DNA of 64,000 bases, from the NCBI RefSeq assembly GCF_036226365.1, contig NZ_CP108462.1:3514501-3578500 (forward strand), read 5' to 3'. Of this stretch, positions 53,974 through 63,098 are shown in pieces. The stretch comes from Streptomyces sp. NBC_01262. GTDB taxonomy: Bacteria > Actinomycetota > Actinomycetes > Streptomycetales > Streptomycetaceae. The translations under genes were made by a program, and so were the position numbers. Under the pieces are notes generated by a model, which saw nothing but the letters and a program-made list of their open reading frames with translations, made no database searches and was not told the DNA's origin. Positions within the stretch are counted from its first letter, which is position 1; every line of letters starts with the position of its first letter.

Positions 53974-54286
53974 ATGGGCATGAAAACACGCGCAAGGCTC
54001 CTGGCAGCGGCCGTACCCCTGATCGCGATGGCGGGCTGCGGTCTGCACCACGAAGGGCGGCAGCCAGGGAAACCTGCGGGTGCAGCTGCCGGATTCGGTG
54101 GGTGCCAAAAAGGTCTCCGTACGCTTCACGGGCACGGCGAAGGGCGCGGGCAAACCGGCCGTGGACGAACGGACCGACATCACCCTCCGCAGGTGGGAGG
54201 TGAACGGACCGGACTGCGGCCCCATCGTCTTCACCGCGGGTCTCACCTATACACCCGGAGAAGGCCTGGTCAGGAAGGCCGACTGA
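53974..54286 (+). pseudogene. Small lipoprotein gene with apparent frameshift
   Basis: Frame 1 starts MGMKTRARLLAAAVPLIAMA then GCG, a lipobox-type signal ending at Cys. After about 54045, sensible coding continues one base later: TKGGSQGNLRVQLPDSVGAK, VRFTGTAKGAGKPAVDERTD, then CGPIVFTAGLTYTPGEGLVR to a stop at 54286. Reading across needs skipping one base near GGTCTGCACC (54039-54048). It is either an inactivated lipoprotein gene or a sequencing error. The frame-1 continuation to 54294 is Arg/His-rich and not credible. Confidence 0.5.
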
Positions 54287-54312
54287 GCGGCTGAGCGAGC
54301 CCTCACGATGAT

Positions 54313-54344
54313 CTATACATGCCGAGTATACCTGTCGTGTATAG
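54313..54344 (+). promoter_or_regulatory. Palindromic operator of the PadR-ABC operon
   Basis: CTATACA (54313-54319) and TGTATAG (54338-54344) are inverted repeats with a GTATAC palindrome (54326-54331) between them, ending 8 bp before the ATG. The AT-rich block stands out in this GC background. It likely binds the PadR dimer and overlaps the promoter. Confidence 0.72.
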
Positions 54345-54352
54345 TCCCACCC

Positions 54353-54877
54353 ATGTCAATCGGACACACGCTGCTCGGGCTCCTGGAGTCCGGCCCCCGC
54401 CACGGCTACGACCTCAAGCGCGCCTTCGACGAGAGGTTCGGGCACGACCGCCCGCTGCACTACGGCCAGGTCTACTCGACCATGGCTCGCCTGCTGAAGA
54501 ACGGCCTCGTCGAGGTCGACGGCATCGAGCCGGGCGGTGGTCCGGAGCGCAAGCGCTACGCCATCACCGAGTCCGGGATCACCGATGTCGAGCGGTGGCT
54601 CGCGGAGCCGGAGAAGCCGGAACCGTATCTGCAGAGCACGCTGTACACGAAGGTCGTGCTGGCGCTGCTGACCCACCGCAGCGCGGAGGACCTGCTGGAC
54701 GCGCAGCGGTCGGAGCACCTGCGGCTGATGCGCGAGCTCACCCGGCGCAAGCAGAGCGGGGATCTGGCCGACCAGCTGATCTGCGACCACGCCCTGTTCC
54801 ATCTGGAGGCGGATCTGCGGTGGCTGGAGCTCACCGCCGCCCGGCTCGACCAGCTCTCAACGGAGGTACGGAAGTGA
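54353..54877 (+). CDS. PadR-family transcriptional repressor
   Basis: 174 residues from ATG 54353. The winged HTH (about 4-80: LLGLLESGPRHGYDLKRAFD, HYGQVYSTMARLLKNGLVEV, ERKRYAITESGITDVERWL) is followed by a C-terminal helical dimerisation domain (Vir_act_alpha_C type, about 95-165). PadR proteins repress the efflux or stress operon they head and are released by the compound. The stop overlaps the ABC ATPase start (GTGA). Confidence 0.93.
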   Translation: MSIGHTLLGLLESGPRHGYDLKRAFDERFGHDRPLHYGQVYSTMARLLKNGLVEVDGIEPGGGPERKRYAITESGITDVERWLAEPEKPEPYLQSTLYTKVVLALLTHRSAEDLLDAQRSEHLRLMRELTRRKQSGDLADQLICDHALFHLEADLRWLELTAARLDQLSTEVRK

Positions 54878-55563
54878 CGACCACGGGGGAAGTGCTCCTG
54901 GAGGCGGTGGAGCTGCACAAGGCCTACGGGCCGACGCCCGCCCTGGACGGGGCCCGGTTCGCGATCCGGGCCGGGGAGGTCGTCGCCGTCATGGGCCCCT
55001 CGGGCTCGGGGAAGTCGACGCTGCTGCACTGCCTGGCGGGGATCGTACGGCCGGACTCGGGGGAGGTGCGGTTCCGGGGGCGTGAGCTGACGACGATGAC
55101 GGACGCGCAGCGCAGCGCGCTGCGGCGCGGGGAGTTCGGGTTCGTGTTCCAGTTCGGGCAGCTCGTGCCGGAGCTGACCTGCGTGGAGAACGTCGCGCTG
55201 CCGCTGCGGCTCAGCGGCGTCAAGCGCAAGGAGGCCGAGAGCCGCGCGGTCGAGTGGATGTCCCGGCTGGAGGTCGACGACCTCGCCGGGAAACGGCCGG
55301 GCGAGGTCTCCGGCGGGCAGGGGCAGCGGGTGGCCGTCGCCCGCGCACTGGTCACCGGGCCGAGCGTGGTCTTCGCCGACGAGCCGACCGGGGCGCTGGA
55401 CTCGCTCAACGGCGAGCGCGTCATGCAGCTGCTGACCGCCGCCGCCCGCGACACCCAAGCCGCCGTGGTCCTGGTGACGCACGAGGCCCGGGTGGCCGCG
55501 TACTCCGACCGCGAGGTCGTCGTACGCGACGGCAAGGCCCGGGACATGGCGGCCGCCGCGTGA
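54874..55563 (+). CDS. ABC transporter ATP-binding protein (LolD/MacB type)
   Basis: 229 residues. Walker A MGPSGSGKSTLLHCLAG, Q-loop FVFQFGQLVPELT, signature EVSGGQGQRVAVARALVTGP, Walker B VVFADEPTGALDS and H-loop VLVTHEARV. It powers the FtsX-like permease encoded next, with which it overlaps by 4 bp (GTGA). Under PadR control, the pair is likely an efflux, bacitracin-type resistance or lipid-handling transporter. Confidence 0.95.
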   Translation: MTTTGEVLLEAVELHKAYGPTPALDGARFAIRAGEVVAVMGPSGSGKSTLLHCLAGIVRPDSGEVRFRGRELTTMTDAQRSALRRGEFGFVFQFGQLVPELTCVENVALPLRLSGVKRKEAESRAVEWMSRLEVDDLAGKRPGEVSGGQGQRVAVARALVTGPSVVFADEPTGALDSLNGERVMQLLTAAARDTQAAVVLVTHEARVAAYSDREVVVRDGKARDMAAAA

Positions 55564-57914
55564 CCGGCGCGAAGACCTGGGCCAGGGACCTCGCGCTCGG
55601 CGCGCGGTTCGCCGCCGCAGGAGGCCGGCAGGGCTGGACGCGGACGCTGCTCACCGCGCTCGGGGTCGGGCTGGGGGTGACGCTGCTGCTGTTCGCGGCG
55701 TCGGTGCCCGCGATGCTGGACGCGCGGCATGCGCGCAGCACCGCCCGGGACAGCTCGGACGAATACCGGCAGGACCGGATCAAGAAGGCCGACGACACCC
55801 TCCTCTACGCGCCCAACAACACCACCTACCGTGACACCGACGTCCACGGGGTCATTTTGCGCGCCGAGGGTCCCAAGGCGCCCAGGCCGCCCGGCGTCGC
55901 GGCCATTCCGGGCGACGGGGAGATGCTGGTCTCGCCCGCGCTGCGCACGCTGCTCGCCTCGCCGGACGGCGCGCTGCTGCGCGAGCGGCTGGGCGGCCGG
56001 ATCGTCGGCACGATCGGGGACGCCGGCCTGACCGGGCCCTCCGAACTCGCCTACTACAGCGGCAGCGACACCCTCACCCAGGGCGAGCGGGCGTACCGGA
56101 TCAAGAACATGGGCGCGACCGGGACGACAGAACAGCTCAACGGCTTCCTGCTGCTGCTCATCGTCATGATCTGCGTGGTGCTGCTGATGCCGGTGGCCGT
56201 CTTCATCGCCACCGCCGTACGGTTCGGCAGCGAGGCCCGCGACCGGCGGCTCGCGGCGCTGCGCCTGGTCGGCGCGGACACCGCGACGACGCACCGGGTC
56301 GCGGGCGGCGAGGCGCTGCTCGGCTCACTGGCCGGGCTGCTGCTGGGGGCCGGATTCTTCCTGGCTGGGCGGCAGTTCACCGGCCTGGTCAATGTGTGGA
56401 ACTTCAACGCCTTTCCCTCGGATGTGAGTCCGAGCCCGCTGCTCACCGCGCTGATCGCGCTGGCCGTGCCCGCCTCGGCGGTCGTGGTCACGTTTCTCGC
56501 CCTGCGCAGGACGGCCATCGAGCCGCTGGGCGTCGTGCGCAACGCGGCCGGGCGGCGGCGCAAGCTGTGGTGGCGGCTGCTGCTGCCCGTGGCCGGGCTG
56601 GGGCTGCTGCTGCCGATGAGCGGCGACATAAGCGAGTCCGACACGACCATCGGCACGTACCAGATCGCCTTCGGTGCGGTGCTGGTGCTGGTGGGCGTGA
56701 CCGCGCTGCTGCCCTGGGGCAGCGACGCCGTCATCCGGCGCTTCAAGGGCGGCCCCGTCTCCTGGCAACTGGCCATCCGGCGGCTCCAGCTGTCCAGCGA
56801 CACGGCCAGCCGCGCGGTCAGCGGCATCACGGTGGCGGTGGCCGGGGCCATCGCGCTCCAGATGCTCTTCGCGGGTGTCAGCGGCGCCCTCACCAAGAAG
56901 ACCGGCCAGGACCCGAACCGGGCGCAGCTCGCGGTGTCCCAGCCGGTCGGCACCGGCGCCCAGGCCCAGCGGATCATCGAGGACTTCCGTGCCACGCCGG
57001 GCGTTCGCTCCGTCCTGGGTACGGTCACGTCCTCCGCCACACGGCCGGGCAAGCTGCTCAAGGGCGAGGACTACCTGCCGACGACCTCCGTCTACGTCGC
57101 CGACTGCGCGACCCTGCGCGAGCTCGCCCGCATCACCTCCTGCCGGGACGGCGACACCTTCATCGCCACCGGCGAGGGTTTCGCCGCCGACGGCGGCGAA
57201 AAGGTGACCAGGCCGGGCAAGGCCGTCGACCTCAACCCCTCCCTCGACGGCGACAAGCCCTCGGCCCATCCCGTCCTGTGGACGCTGCCCGCCACCGCCC
57301 GCACCGTGCGGGCCCGTACCGACCCGAAGGGCTTCGTGCGCACGGGCATCCTGGCCACGCCCTCCGCGCTGCCCGTCACGAAGCTCCAGGCCCCCGAGGC
57401 CGACGTCATGCTCCGGCTCGACCCGAAGCGGGCGGACGCGGCCGACCGGGCGCGCAACACCGCGGCCCGGATCGACCCCCGGATGGATGTCGAGACACTG
57501 ACCTCCACGGTGCGCGGCAACCAGTTCGCGACCGTCCAGAAGGGTCTGCTCGTCGGTTCGACCGCGACCATGCTGCTGATCGCCGCCAGCATGCTGGTGT
57601 CCCTGGTCGAGCAACTGCGCGAGCGCAAGCGCCTGCTGGCCGTTCTGATCGCCTTCGGCACCCGCCGGTCCACCCTCGGCTGGTCCGTGCTCTGGCAGAC
57701 CGCCGTCCCGGTGGTGATCGGCCTGGCCCTGGCCGTGATCGGCGGCCTGGGCCTGGGCACGGCCCTGCTGACCCTGGTCGACGTCGGGGCCGCCGACTGG
57801 ACGGCCTTCCTGCCGATCGTCGGCATCGGGGCAGGCGTCATCGCCGTGGTGACGCTGCTCAGCCTGCCGCCGCTGTGGCGGATGATGCGGCCGGACGGGC
57901 TCCGTACGGAATAG
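55560..57914 (+). CDS. FtsX-like ABC transporter permease
   Basis: 784 residues from GTG 55560 (GTGA overlap). Transmembrane helix 1 at about 25-45 is followed by an extracellular region, an FtsX core (about 190-330, RDRRLAALRLVGADTATTHR), a second extracellular region and a C-terminal FtsX domain (about 650-780, LRERKRLLAVLIAFGTRRST). About ten helices in total. It partners with the ATPase at 54874. The substrate is unknown. It ends 54 bp before a 50-bp palindrome. Confidence 0.93.
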   Translation: MTGAKTWARDLALGARFAAAGGRQGWTRTLLTALGVGLGVTLLLFAASVPAMLDARHARSTARDSSDEYRQDRIKKADDTLLYAPNNTTYRDTDVHGVILRAEGPKAPRPPGVAAIPGDGEMLVSPALRTLLASPDGALLRERLGGRIVGTIGDAGLTGPSELAYYSGSDTLTQGERAYRIKNMGATGTTEQLNGFLLLLIVMICVVLLMPVAVFIATAVRFGSEARDRRLAALRLVGADTATTHRVAGGEALLGSLAGLLLGAGFFLAGRQFTGLVNVWNFNAFPSDVSPSPLLTALIALAVPASAVVVTFLALRRTAIEPLGVVRNAAGRRRKLWWRLLLPVAGLGLLLPMSGDISESDTTIGTYQIAFGAVLVLVGVTALLPWGSDAVIRRFKGGPVSWQLAIRRLQLSSDTASRAVSGITVAVAGAIALQMLFAGVSGALTKKTGQDPNRAQLAVSQPVGTGAQAQRIIEDFRATPGVRSVLGTVTSSATRPGKLLKGEDYLPTTSVYVADCATLRELARITSCRDGDTFIATGEGFAADGGEKVTRPGKAVDLNPSLDGDKPSAHPVLWTLPATARTVRARTDPKGFVRTGILATPSALPVTKLQAPEADVMLRLDPKRADAADRARNTAARIDPRMDVETLTSTVRGNQFATVQKGLLVGSTATMLLIAASMLVSLVEQLRERKRLLAVLIAFGTRRSTLGWSVLWQTAVPVVIGLALAVIGGLGLGTALLTLVDVGAADWTAFLPIVGIGAGVIAVVTLLSLPPLWRMMRPDGLRTE

Positions 57915-57967
57915 CTCCGCCGGCTCACCCGGCACACCGGTTCACCGGTTCCGCCGGTACCGGTTCC

Positions 57968-58017
57968 GTCCTCAAACGCCGGACGGGCTGAATTCAGCCC
58001 GTCCGGCGTTTGAGGAC
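57968..58017. terminator. 50-bp perfect palindrome between convergent genes
   Basis: The arms are 25 bp each and meet at GAATTC; each arm includes TCAAACGCCGGACGGGCTG. It folds into a very stable hairpin serving both strands. I recall similar CAAACGCCGGACGG palindromes being widespread between Streptomyces genes. Confidence 0.88.
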
Positions 58018-58051
58018 ACGCCCGGAGGGCGTCAAGAGGCGCGCGCCGCGA

Positions 58052-58906
58052 CTACGCCAGCCGCGTGAACTCCACCGTCACCTCGGGCGGGCCGCTGGCC
58101 GCCCCCCGGTAGATGCCCTTGTGCGGGGTGACGTCGCCGTAGTCCCGCCCCCTCCCCACGACCACATGGGACTCGTCCGCGCGGACGCGGTTGGTGGGGT
58201 CGTAGCCGAACCACTCCCCCGCCCAGTACTCGATCCAGGCGTGGCTCTGCCCGGCGACGGCCCGGTGCAGATCGGCGTCGCGGTCGGGGTGCAGATACCC
58301 GGAGACGTAGCGGGTGGGCAGGCCGATGCCGCGCAGCAGACCCGCCGTCAGGTGGGCGATGTCCTGGCAGACGCCGGCGCCCTGTTCCCAGGCTTCCTGG
58401 GCGGTGGTGAGGACGCCGGTCGCGCCGGGCACGTAGGCGACGCGGTCGGCGACCATCTCGGCGACGGCGACGGCCGCTTCGTGGGCGTCGAGGCCGAGGG
58501 CGACCTCGTGGGCGGCGTCGACGAGGTCGGGGGCGACGGCGGTGCGGGCGGTGGGGCCTGCGTGTTCGAGGAGCCGGGTGGTGGCGGAGCGTTCGGCGAT
58601 CTCCGTCCAGCCGGTGGGTTCGGGCAGAGGGGCCGGGGGCGAGGTCTCCACCAGGGACACGGCGGTGATGGAGAGGTCGCCGTGCGGGTCCATCAGGTCG
58701 AAGCCGGTGACCTGGGTGCCCCAGTAGTCCCAGTAGGACCAGGTGGAGGTGGCGGGGGTGATGGTGACCCGGGCGTCCAGCGTGGTCTGGGAGGGCAGGG
58801 TGAGCGGGGTCATGCGTACTTCGTTGTGCGAGGAGATCGCGGCCTCGGCGTAGGAGACCCGGGTTTCGTGGCGGATGCGCAGTCGGCGTCCCATGGTCGC
58901 GCTCAC
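58052..58906 (-). CDS. Transglutaminase-like cysteine protease-fold protein
   Basis: 284 residues. GTG 58906 overlaps the previous gene's stop (GTGA) after GGAAGGAG; a later ATG 58894 gives MGRRLRIRHETRVSYAEAAI. An N-terminal bacterial transglutaminase-associated domain (about 5-100) precedes the catalytic core with Cys in GAGVCQDIAHLTAGLLRGIG, His in QSHAWIEYW and Asp in GYDPTNRV. It may hydrolyse or form amide bonds on a peptide. It is third in an operon with the alpha-E and ATP-grasp genes, a combination predicted to build or modify peptides. Confidence 0.92.
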   Translation of the reverse strand: MSATMGRRLRIRHETRVSYAEAAISSHNEVRMTPLTLPSQTTLDARVTITPATSTWSYWDYWGTQVTGFDLMDPHGDLSITAVSLVETSPPAPLPEPTGWTEIAERSATTRLLEHAGPTARTAVAPDLVDAAHEVALGLDAHEAAVAVAEMVADRVAYVPGATGVLTTAQEAWEQGAGVCQDIAHLTAGLLRGIGLPTRYVSGYLHPDRDADLHRAVAGQSHAWIEYWAGEWFGYDPTNRVRADESHVVVGRGRDYGDVTPHKGIYRGAASGPPEVTVEFTRLA

Positions 58907-59838
58907 GCTCCTTCCTGCGCCCACTCGATGGCGCCTTGGTACGGGAAGAACCGTTCCGCCACGGCCTCGGCGGAGGCCATGCAGGCGGCCTGGAGATCCT
59001 TGAGCAGGCGCGGGAGCGCCTCCTCCAGCGTGCCGGTCTCCAGGTATTCCAGCCGGGTACGCACCCGGCCGATGGGCTGGCGGGCCGCGTCGTGCCGGGG
59101 GCGGCCCAGCTCGGCGAGGCATTCCTCCGCCGTGGTCAGGGCGTGCAGCGCGCTGCGCGGGAAGTCCCGGTCCAGGAGCAGGAACTCGGCGACCCGCGAG
59201 GTGTCGCCGAAGCCGCCGTAGACCCGCGCGAAGGCCTCGTCGGCGCCGCTGGCGCTGAGCAGGGTGGGCCAGTCGGGGGCGTGGGCGGCGTCCAGTACGC
59301 GCACCGAGAGCAGCCGCACCGTCATGTCGACCCGCTCCAGGCTGCGGCCCAGCACCACGAAGCGCCAGCTGTCGTCGCGGCTCATCGTGGAGTCGGTGAG
59401 ACCGAAGAAGAGCGCGGCCCGGCGGCGTACGAGGTCCAGATAGGCGTACGGTCCGGTGCGGCGGGCGGTGCGGCGCTGCTCGCCGAGGGCGTGCCAGGTG
59501 GAGTTGAGGCACTCCCACATGTCGGAGGAGATGGCCTCGCGGGCGCTGCGGGCGTTGAGGCGGGCCGCGCCGAGGGCGCCTTCGATGGAGCCGGTGCTCT
59601 CGGCGTCGAAGGCCAGGGCGCTCATGACCTGGTCCATGTCGCAGGCCTGGTCGTCGGGGGCGGTCAGGCCGAGGATCGCGTAGAGGGAGCGGCAGGCGGC
59701 GTCCTCGTCGCGCCAGGGGTCCTCCAGGAGCCGGTGGAGGTAGGCGTCGAGGATGCGGGCGGTGGCGTCGGCCCGCTCGACGTAACGCCCGGTCCAGGTC
59801 AGCGCTTCCGCGATCCGGGAGAGGATGATGTCGTTCAT
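58903..59838 (-). CDS. Alpha-E domain protein
   Basis: 311 residues from ATG 59838 (GGAGG upstream). It is all-helical with the family starts ILSRIAEALTWTGRYVERAD, ARLNARSAREAISSDMWECL and LGRSLERVDMTVRLLSVRVL, and many conserved Glu/Arg. Alpha-E proteins always accompany a circularly permuted ATP-grasp and a transglutaminase-like protein; their job is thought to be a scaffold or peptide-binding role. It starts 27 bp after the ATP-grasp stop. Confidence 0.92.
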   Translation of the reverse strand: MNDIILSRIAEALTWTGRYVERADATARILDAYLHRLLEDPWRDEDAACRSLYAILGLTAPDDQACDMDQVMSALAFDAESTGSIEGALGAARLNARSAREAISSDMWECLNSTWHALGEQRRTARRTGPYAYLDLVRRRAALFFGLTDSTMSRDDSWRFVVLGRSLERVDMTVRLLSVRVLDAAHAPDWPTLLSASGADEAFARVYGGFGDTSRVAEFLLLDRDFPRSALHALTTAEECLAELGRPRHDAARQPIGRVRTRLEYLETGTLEEALPRLLKDLQAACMASAEAVAERFFPYQGAIEWAQEGA

Positions 59839-59864
59839 CGCCGTGCCTCCGTCGCTGAGAGTCG

Positions 59865-61448
59865 TCACTGCTGCTGCGCTGCTTCCTGCTCGGACACGGC
59901 GCGCCGCCCGCCCGGGCCGAGGTGGCGGGGGGCGACGGAGGGCGGCGCGGCGGCCGCGCCTTCCGCGTCGGCGGCGTCGGGCTCGGTCTCGGCGCCGAAG
60001 GCCTCGGCGGCGCGGCGGGCGGGCGCGAGCACCCAGGTGTCCTTGGAGCCGCCGCCCTGGCTGGAGTTGACGATGAGGTTGCCCTCCTGGAGGGCGACCC
60101 GGGTGAGTCCGCCGGGCAGCACCCACACGTCGTTGCCGTCGTTGACCGCGAAGGGCCGCAGGTCGATGTGGCGCGGCGAGACCCCGCCGGGGGCCAGCGT
60201 CGGGGAGGTGGACAGCGCGACGGGCCGCTGGGCGATCCAGCCGCGCGGGTCCGCCGCGACCTCCTTGCGGACCTGCTCCAGGGTGGCGGCGTCCGCGTGC
60301 GGGCCGATGACGATGCCGGAGCCGCCGGCGCCGTCGACCGGCTTGATGACGAGCTGGTCGACCTGGTCCAGGACGGCCTCCAGCTGGCCGGGCTCGTCCG
60401 GCCGGAAGGACTCGACGTTGGGCAGAATCGGTTCTTCGCTGAGGTAGTACCGGATCAGGTCCGGGACGTAGGTGTAGAGCAGCTTGTCGTCCGCGATGCC
60501 GTTGCCGACCGCGTTGGCGAGGGTGACATTGCCGGCCTGCGCGGCGTTCAGGATGCCGGGGCAGCCGATCACCGAGTCGGGCCGGAAGTGCAGCGGATCG
60601 AGGAAGTCGTCGTCCAGGCGCCGGTATACGACATGCACCGGCATCTCGCCGCGCGTCGTCCGCATCCAGACCCGGTTGCCCGAGCACACCAGGTCGTGTC
60701 CCTCGACCAGCTGCACGCCCATCAGCCGGGCCAGCAGCGCGTGCTCGAAGTACGCCGCGTTGCTCGGCCCCGGAGTGAGCACGACCACCGCCGGGTCGGT
60801 GACCCCGGCCGGGGCGGCGGCGCGCAGGGCGGCCAGCAGCCGCTGGCCGTAGGCGTCGACCGGGCGGACCGGCTGTTCGGCGAAGAGGGAGGGGAACATC
60901 CGGGTCATCGCCCGGCGGTTCTCGATGACGTAACTGACCCCCGAGGGGACCCGTACGTTGTCCTCCAGGACCCGGAACTCGCCCTCCTCGTCGCGCACGA
61001 GGTCGATGCCGCCGACGTGCACACGCACGCCGTTGGGGGGCTCTATCCCTTGCGCGGCCCGGTGGAAGTGGGGCGAGTTGAGCAGCAGCCGCCACGGCAC
61101 CACGCCGTCCTCGAAGGCCCGCGCATGCCCGTAGGCGTCGGCGAGATAGGCCTCCAGGGCCTTGACCCGCTGGGCCACGCCACGCTGGATCAGGTCCCAT
61201 TCGAGGGCGTCGAGGATGCGCGGCACGAGGTCGAGCGGCCACGGCCGCTCCTCGCCCGCGAAGGCATAGGTGACCCCTCGGTCGGTGAACGACCGGGCCA
61301 TCTGGTCGGCCCTGAACCGCAGTTCGGCCGCGTCCATCGGCTGCAGGGCAGCCAGTAGCGGCTCGTAGGCGGTCCTGACCACACCCGGCCGCTCAAACAT
61401 CTCGTCCCATGCGTCGGCCAACGCATACGCGTCAAATATGTCCGCCAT
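59865..61448 (-). CDS. Circularly permuted ATP-grasp protein (DUF404/407 type)
   Basis: 527 residues. Motifs EFRVLEDNVRVPSGVSYVIE, VVLTPGPSNAAYFEHALLAR, QLVIKPVDGAGGSGIVIG (nucleotide-binding Lys and Gly-rich loop) and VNSSQGGGSKDTWVL are those of the predicted ATP-dependent carboxylate-amine ligase family. It should activate a carboxylate as an acyl phosphate and form an amide. The C-terminus (about 480-527) is an Ala/Glu tail. It is first in the three-gene operon. Confidence 0.93.
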   Translation of the reverse strand: MADIFDAYALADAWDEMFERPGVVRTAYEPLLAALQPMDAAELRFRADQMARSFTDRGVTYAFAGEERPWPLDLVPRILDALEWDLIQRGVAQRVKALEAYLADAYGHARAFEDGVVPWRLLLNSPHFHRAAQGIEPPNGVRVHVGGIDLVRDEEGEFRVLEDNVRVPSGVSYVIENRRAMTRMFPSLFAEQPVRPVDAYGQRLLAALRAAAPAGVTDPAVVVLTPGPSNAAYFEHALLARLMGVQLVEGHDLVCSGNRVWMRTTRGEMPVHVVYRRLDDDFLDPLHFRPDSVIGCPGILNAAQAGNVTLANAVGNGIADDKLLYTYVPDLIRYYLSEEPILPNVESFRPDEPGQLEAVLDQVDQLVIKPVDGAGGSGIVIGPHADAATLEQVRKEVAADPRGWIAQRPVALSTSPTLAPGGVSPRHIDLRPFAVNDGNDVWVLPGGLTRVALQEGNLIVNSSQGGGSKDTWVLAPARRAAEAFGAETEPDAADAEGAAAAPPSVAPRHLGPGGRRAVSEQEAAQQQ

Positions 61449-61599
61449 GAAGCGAAGTTAGGCGGCCTGTGTGACGCAACAATAACGGCGGGATTTCCGG
61501 GACAATGCGCGCCAAGGTCACAGGGCCGCCGGAAGCAGGGTTTTACAGGCACGTAAACCGGGGGGTGGTTTGAGCCGCGAAAGCCCTTGCCCGGTGACC

Positions 61600-62949
61600 T
61601 CAGCCGGGGCCGGCTTCGGCACCGGCACCCTCCGGCGCCACCTCGACCGGAGCCAGCTCCACCGCCGTCGCGCCGTGCGGACCCGGCTCGGCCGCCGCGA
61701 GCTCCTCCTCGTGCGTGTACGAGCGCAGGTAGCCGATGACCGTGTTCGCCACCGCGACCATCGGCACCGCCACGACCGCCCCGCCGATCCCGCCGACGAG
61801 CGAGCCGCAGGCGACCGAGAGGATCACGGCGAGCGGGTGCACGCGCACGGCCCGGCCGAGGATGAAGGGCTGCAGGACATGGCCCTCGATCTGCTGGACG
61901 AGCAGCACCACGCCGAGCACGCCCAGCGCGGTCACCGGACCGACGGTCACCAGCGCCACGATCACCGCGATCACGCCGGAGGCGACCGCGCCGACCAGCG
62001 GGATGAAGGCGGCGAGGAAGATGACGACGGCCAGCGGCACGGCCATCGGCACACCGAAGACGTAGATGCCGATACCGATGCAGATCGCGTCGATCAGCGC
62101 CACGATCACCGTGCCGCGTACGTACAGGGTCAGCGTCCGCCAGGCGCGCGGGCCGGCGCCGGACAGACCGGCGCGGGCGCCGACGGGGAACATCTTGAGG
62201 GTCCACTCCCAGATGTTGCGGCCGTCGTAGAGCAGGAAGAGCGTGCTGAACGCCGCCAGCAGGATGCCGGTCAGCAGCTCGACGATGACGGTGACGCCCT
62301 CCAGACCGGCGTTGGTCAGGTCCTTGGCGTTGGTGCCGATCGCGTCCTGGAGGTTCTTGGCGATCTGGTTGATCTGGTCCTCGGTGACATGGAACGGGCT
62401 GTTGAGCAGCCACTTCTTCAGCTCGGTGATGCCGTCCTGGAGGCTGCTGGAGAGGTTGTCGATGTTCTCCATCACCTGCCACACCACGAACCAGCCGACC
62501 AGGCCCATCACGATGAAGCCGCTGACGAAGACGATGGCCGTGGCGAGCCCGCGCGACAGCCCGGCCCGCTTGAGCCTGCCCACGAAGGGCTGCAGCAGCG
62601 CGGTGATCAGCAGCGCGACCATGAAGGAGAGCACGACCAGCCGGATCGCGTCGATCGCCCTCATCAGCACCCACACGGTGCCGGCCAGCACGAGCAGCCG
62701 CCAGCCGACCTCGGCCGCGACCCGCATGCTCCAGGGGACTGCCGCCGCCGGGTCGCCCTGCCCGGCCCCGCGCCGGGACGCGGCGGCGGCCTTGGCTGCC
62801 TGGCGTCGCTCCTGCTCGGCCTGCTCGGCCTTCTCCGCGGCCTCGGCCTCGGCGGACGCCCGTGCGGCGAGGCGCGCTTCCTCCACGCGCCCGGCGATCT
62901 TCGCCAGCTCCGTGGCGAATCCGGCGCCCCACTGGCGTTTCTCCGACAT
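61600..62949 (-). CDS. AI-2E family transporter (YdiK/TqsA-like)
   Basis: 449 residues. A charged Ala/Glu/Gln coiled-coil N-terminus (about 10-70) precedes seven to eight transmembrane helices (about 80-400) with the family region VVIFLAAFIPLVGAVASGVI and QQIEGHVLQPFILGRAVRVH. The C-terminus is an Ala/Glu/Pro tail. Members export small molecules or ions (some are Na+/H+ antiporters); its substrate is unknown. The 151-bp gap downstream contains a spaced inverted repeat GGCGGCC/GGCCGCC around 61461-61530. Confidence 0.9.
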   Translation of the reverse strand: MSEKRQWGAGFATELAKIAGRVEEARLAARASAEAEAAEKAEQAEQERRQAAKAAAASRRGAGQGDPAAAVPWSMRVAAEVGWRLLVLAGTVWVLMRAIDAIRLVVLSFMVALLITALLQPFVGRLKRAGLSRGLATAIVFVSGFIVMGLVGWFVVWQVMENIDNLSSSLQDGITELKKWLLNSPFHVTEDQINQIAKNLQDAIGTNAKDLTNAGLEGVTVIVELLTGILLAAFSTLFLLYDGRNIWEWTLKMFPVGARAGLSGAGPRAWRTLTLYVRGTVIVALIDAICIGIGIYVFGVPMAVPLAVVIFLAAFIPLVGAVASGVIAVIVALVTVGPVTALGVLGVVLLVQQIEGHVLQPFILGRAVRVHPLAVILSVACGSLVGGIGGAVVAVPMVAVANTVIGYLRSYTHEEELAAAEPGPHGATAVELAPVEVAPEGAGAEAGPG

Positions 62950-63045
62950 CGCGTCGTCCTCTGCTCCCCGTGGGTCCCTGTGCGGCCCTTGTGTGGACGA
63001 CTCTACGTGGGGGTGAGGTTGCCTCCTTGCCCGGCCGGATCAGCA

Positions 63046-63081
63046 CGACGCCCTCCGAGTGCGGGCACTCAGAGGGCGTCG
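63046..63081 (-). terminator. Hairpin terminator after the lytic-enzyme gene
   Basis: CGACGCCCTC...GAGGGCGTCG: a 10-bp stem with inner GAG/CTC pairing, 18 bp after the stop at 63099. Confidence 0.78.
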
Positions 63082-63098
63082 GAAGCAAACAGGTCAGG

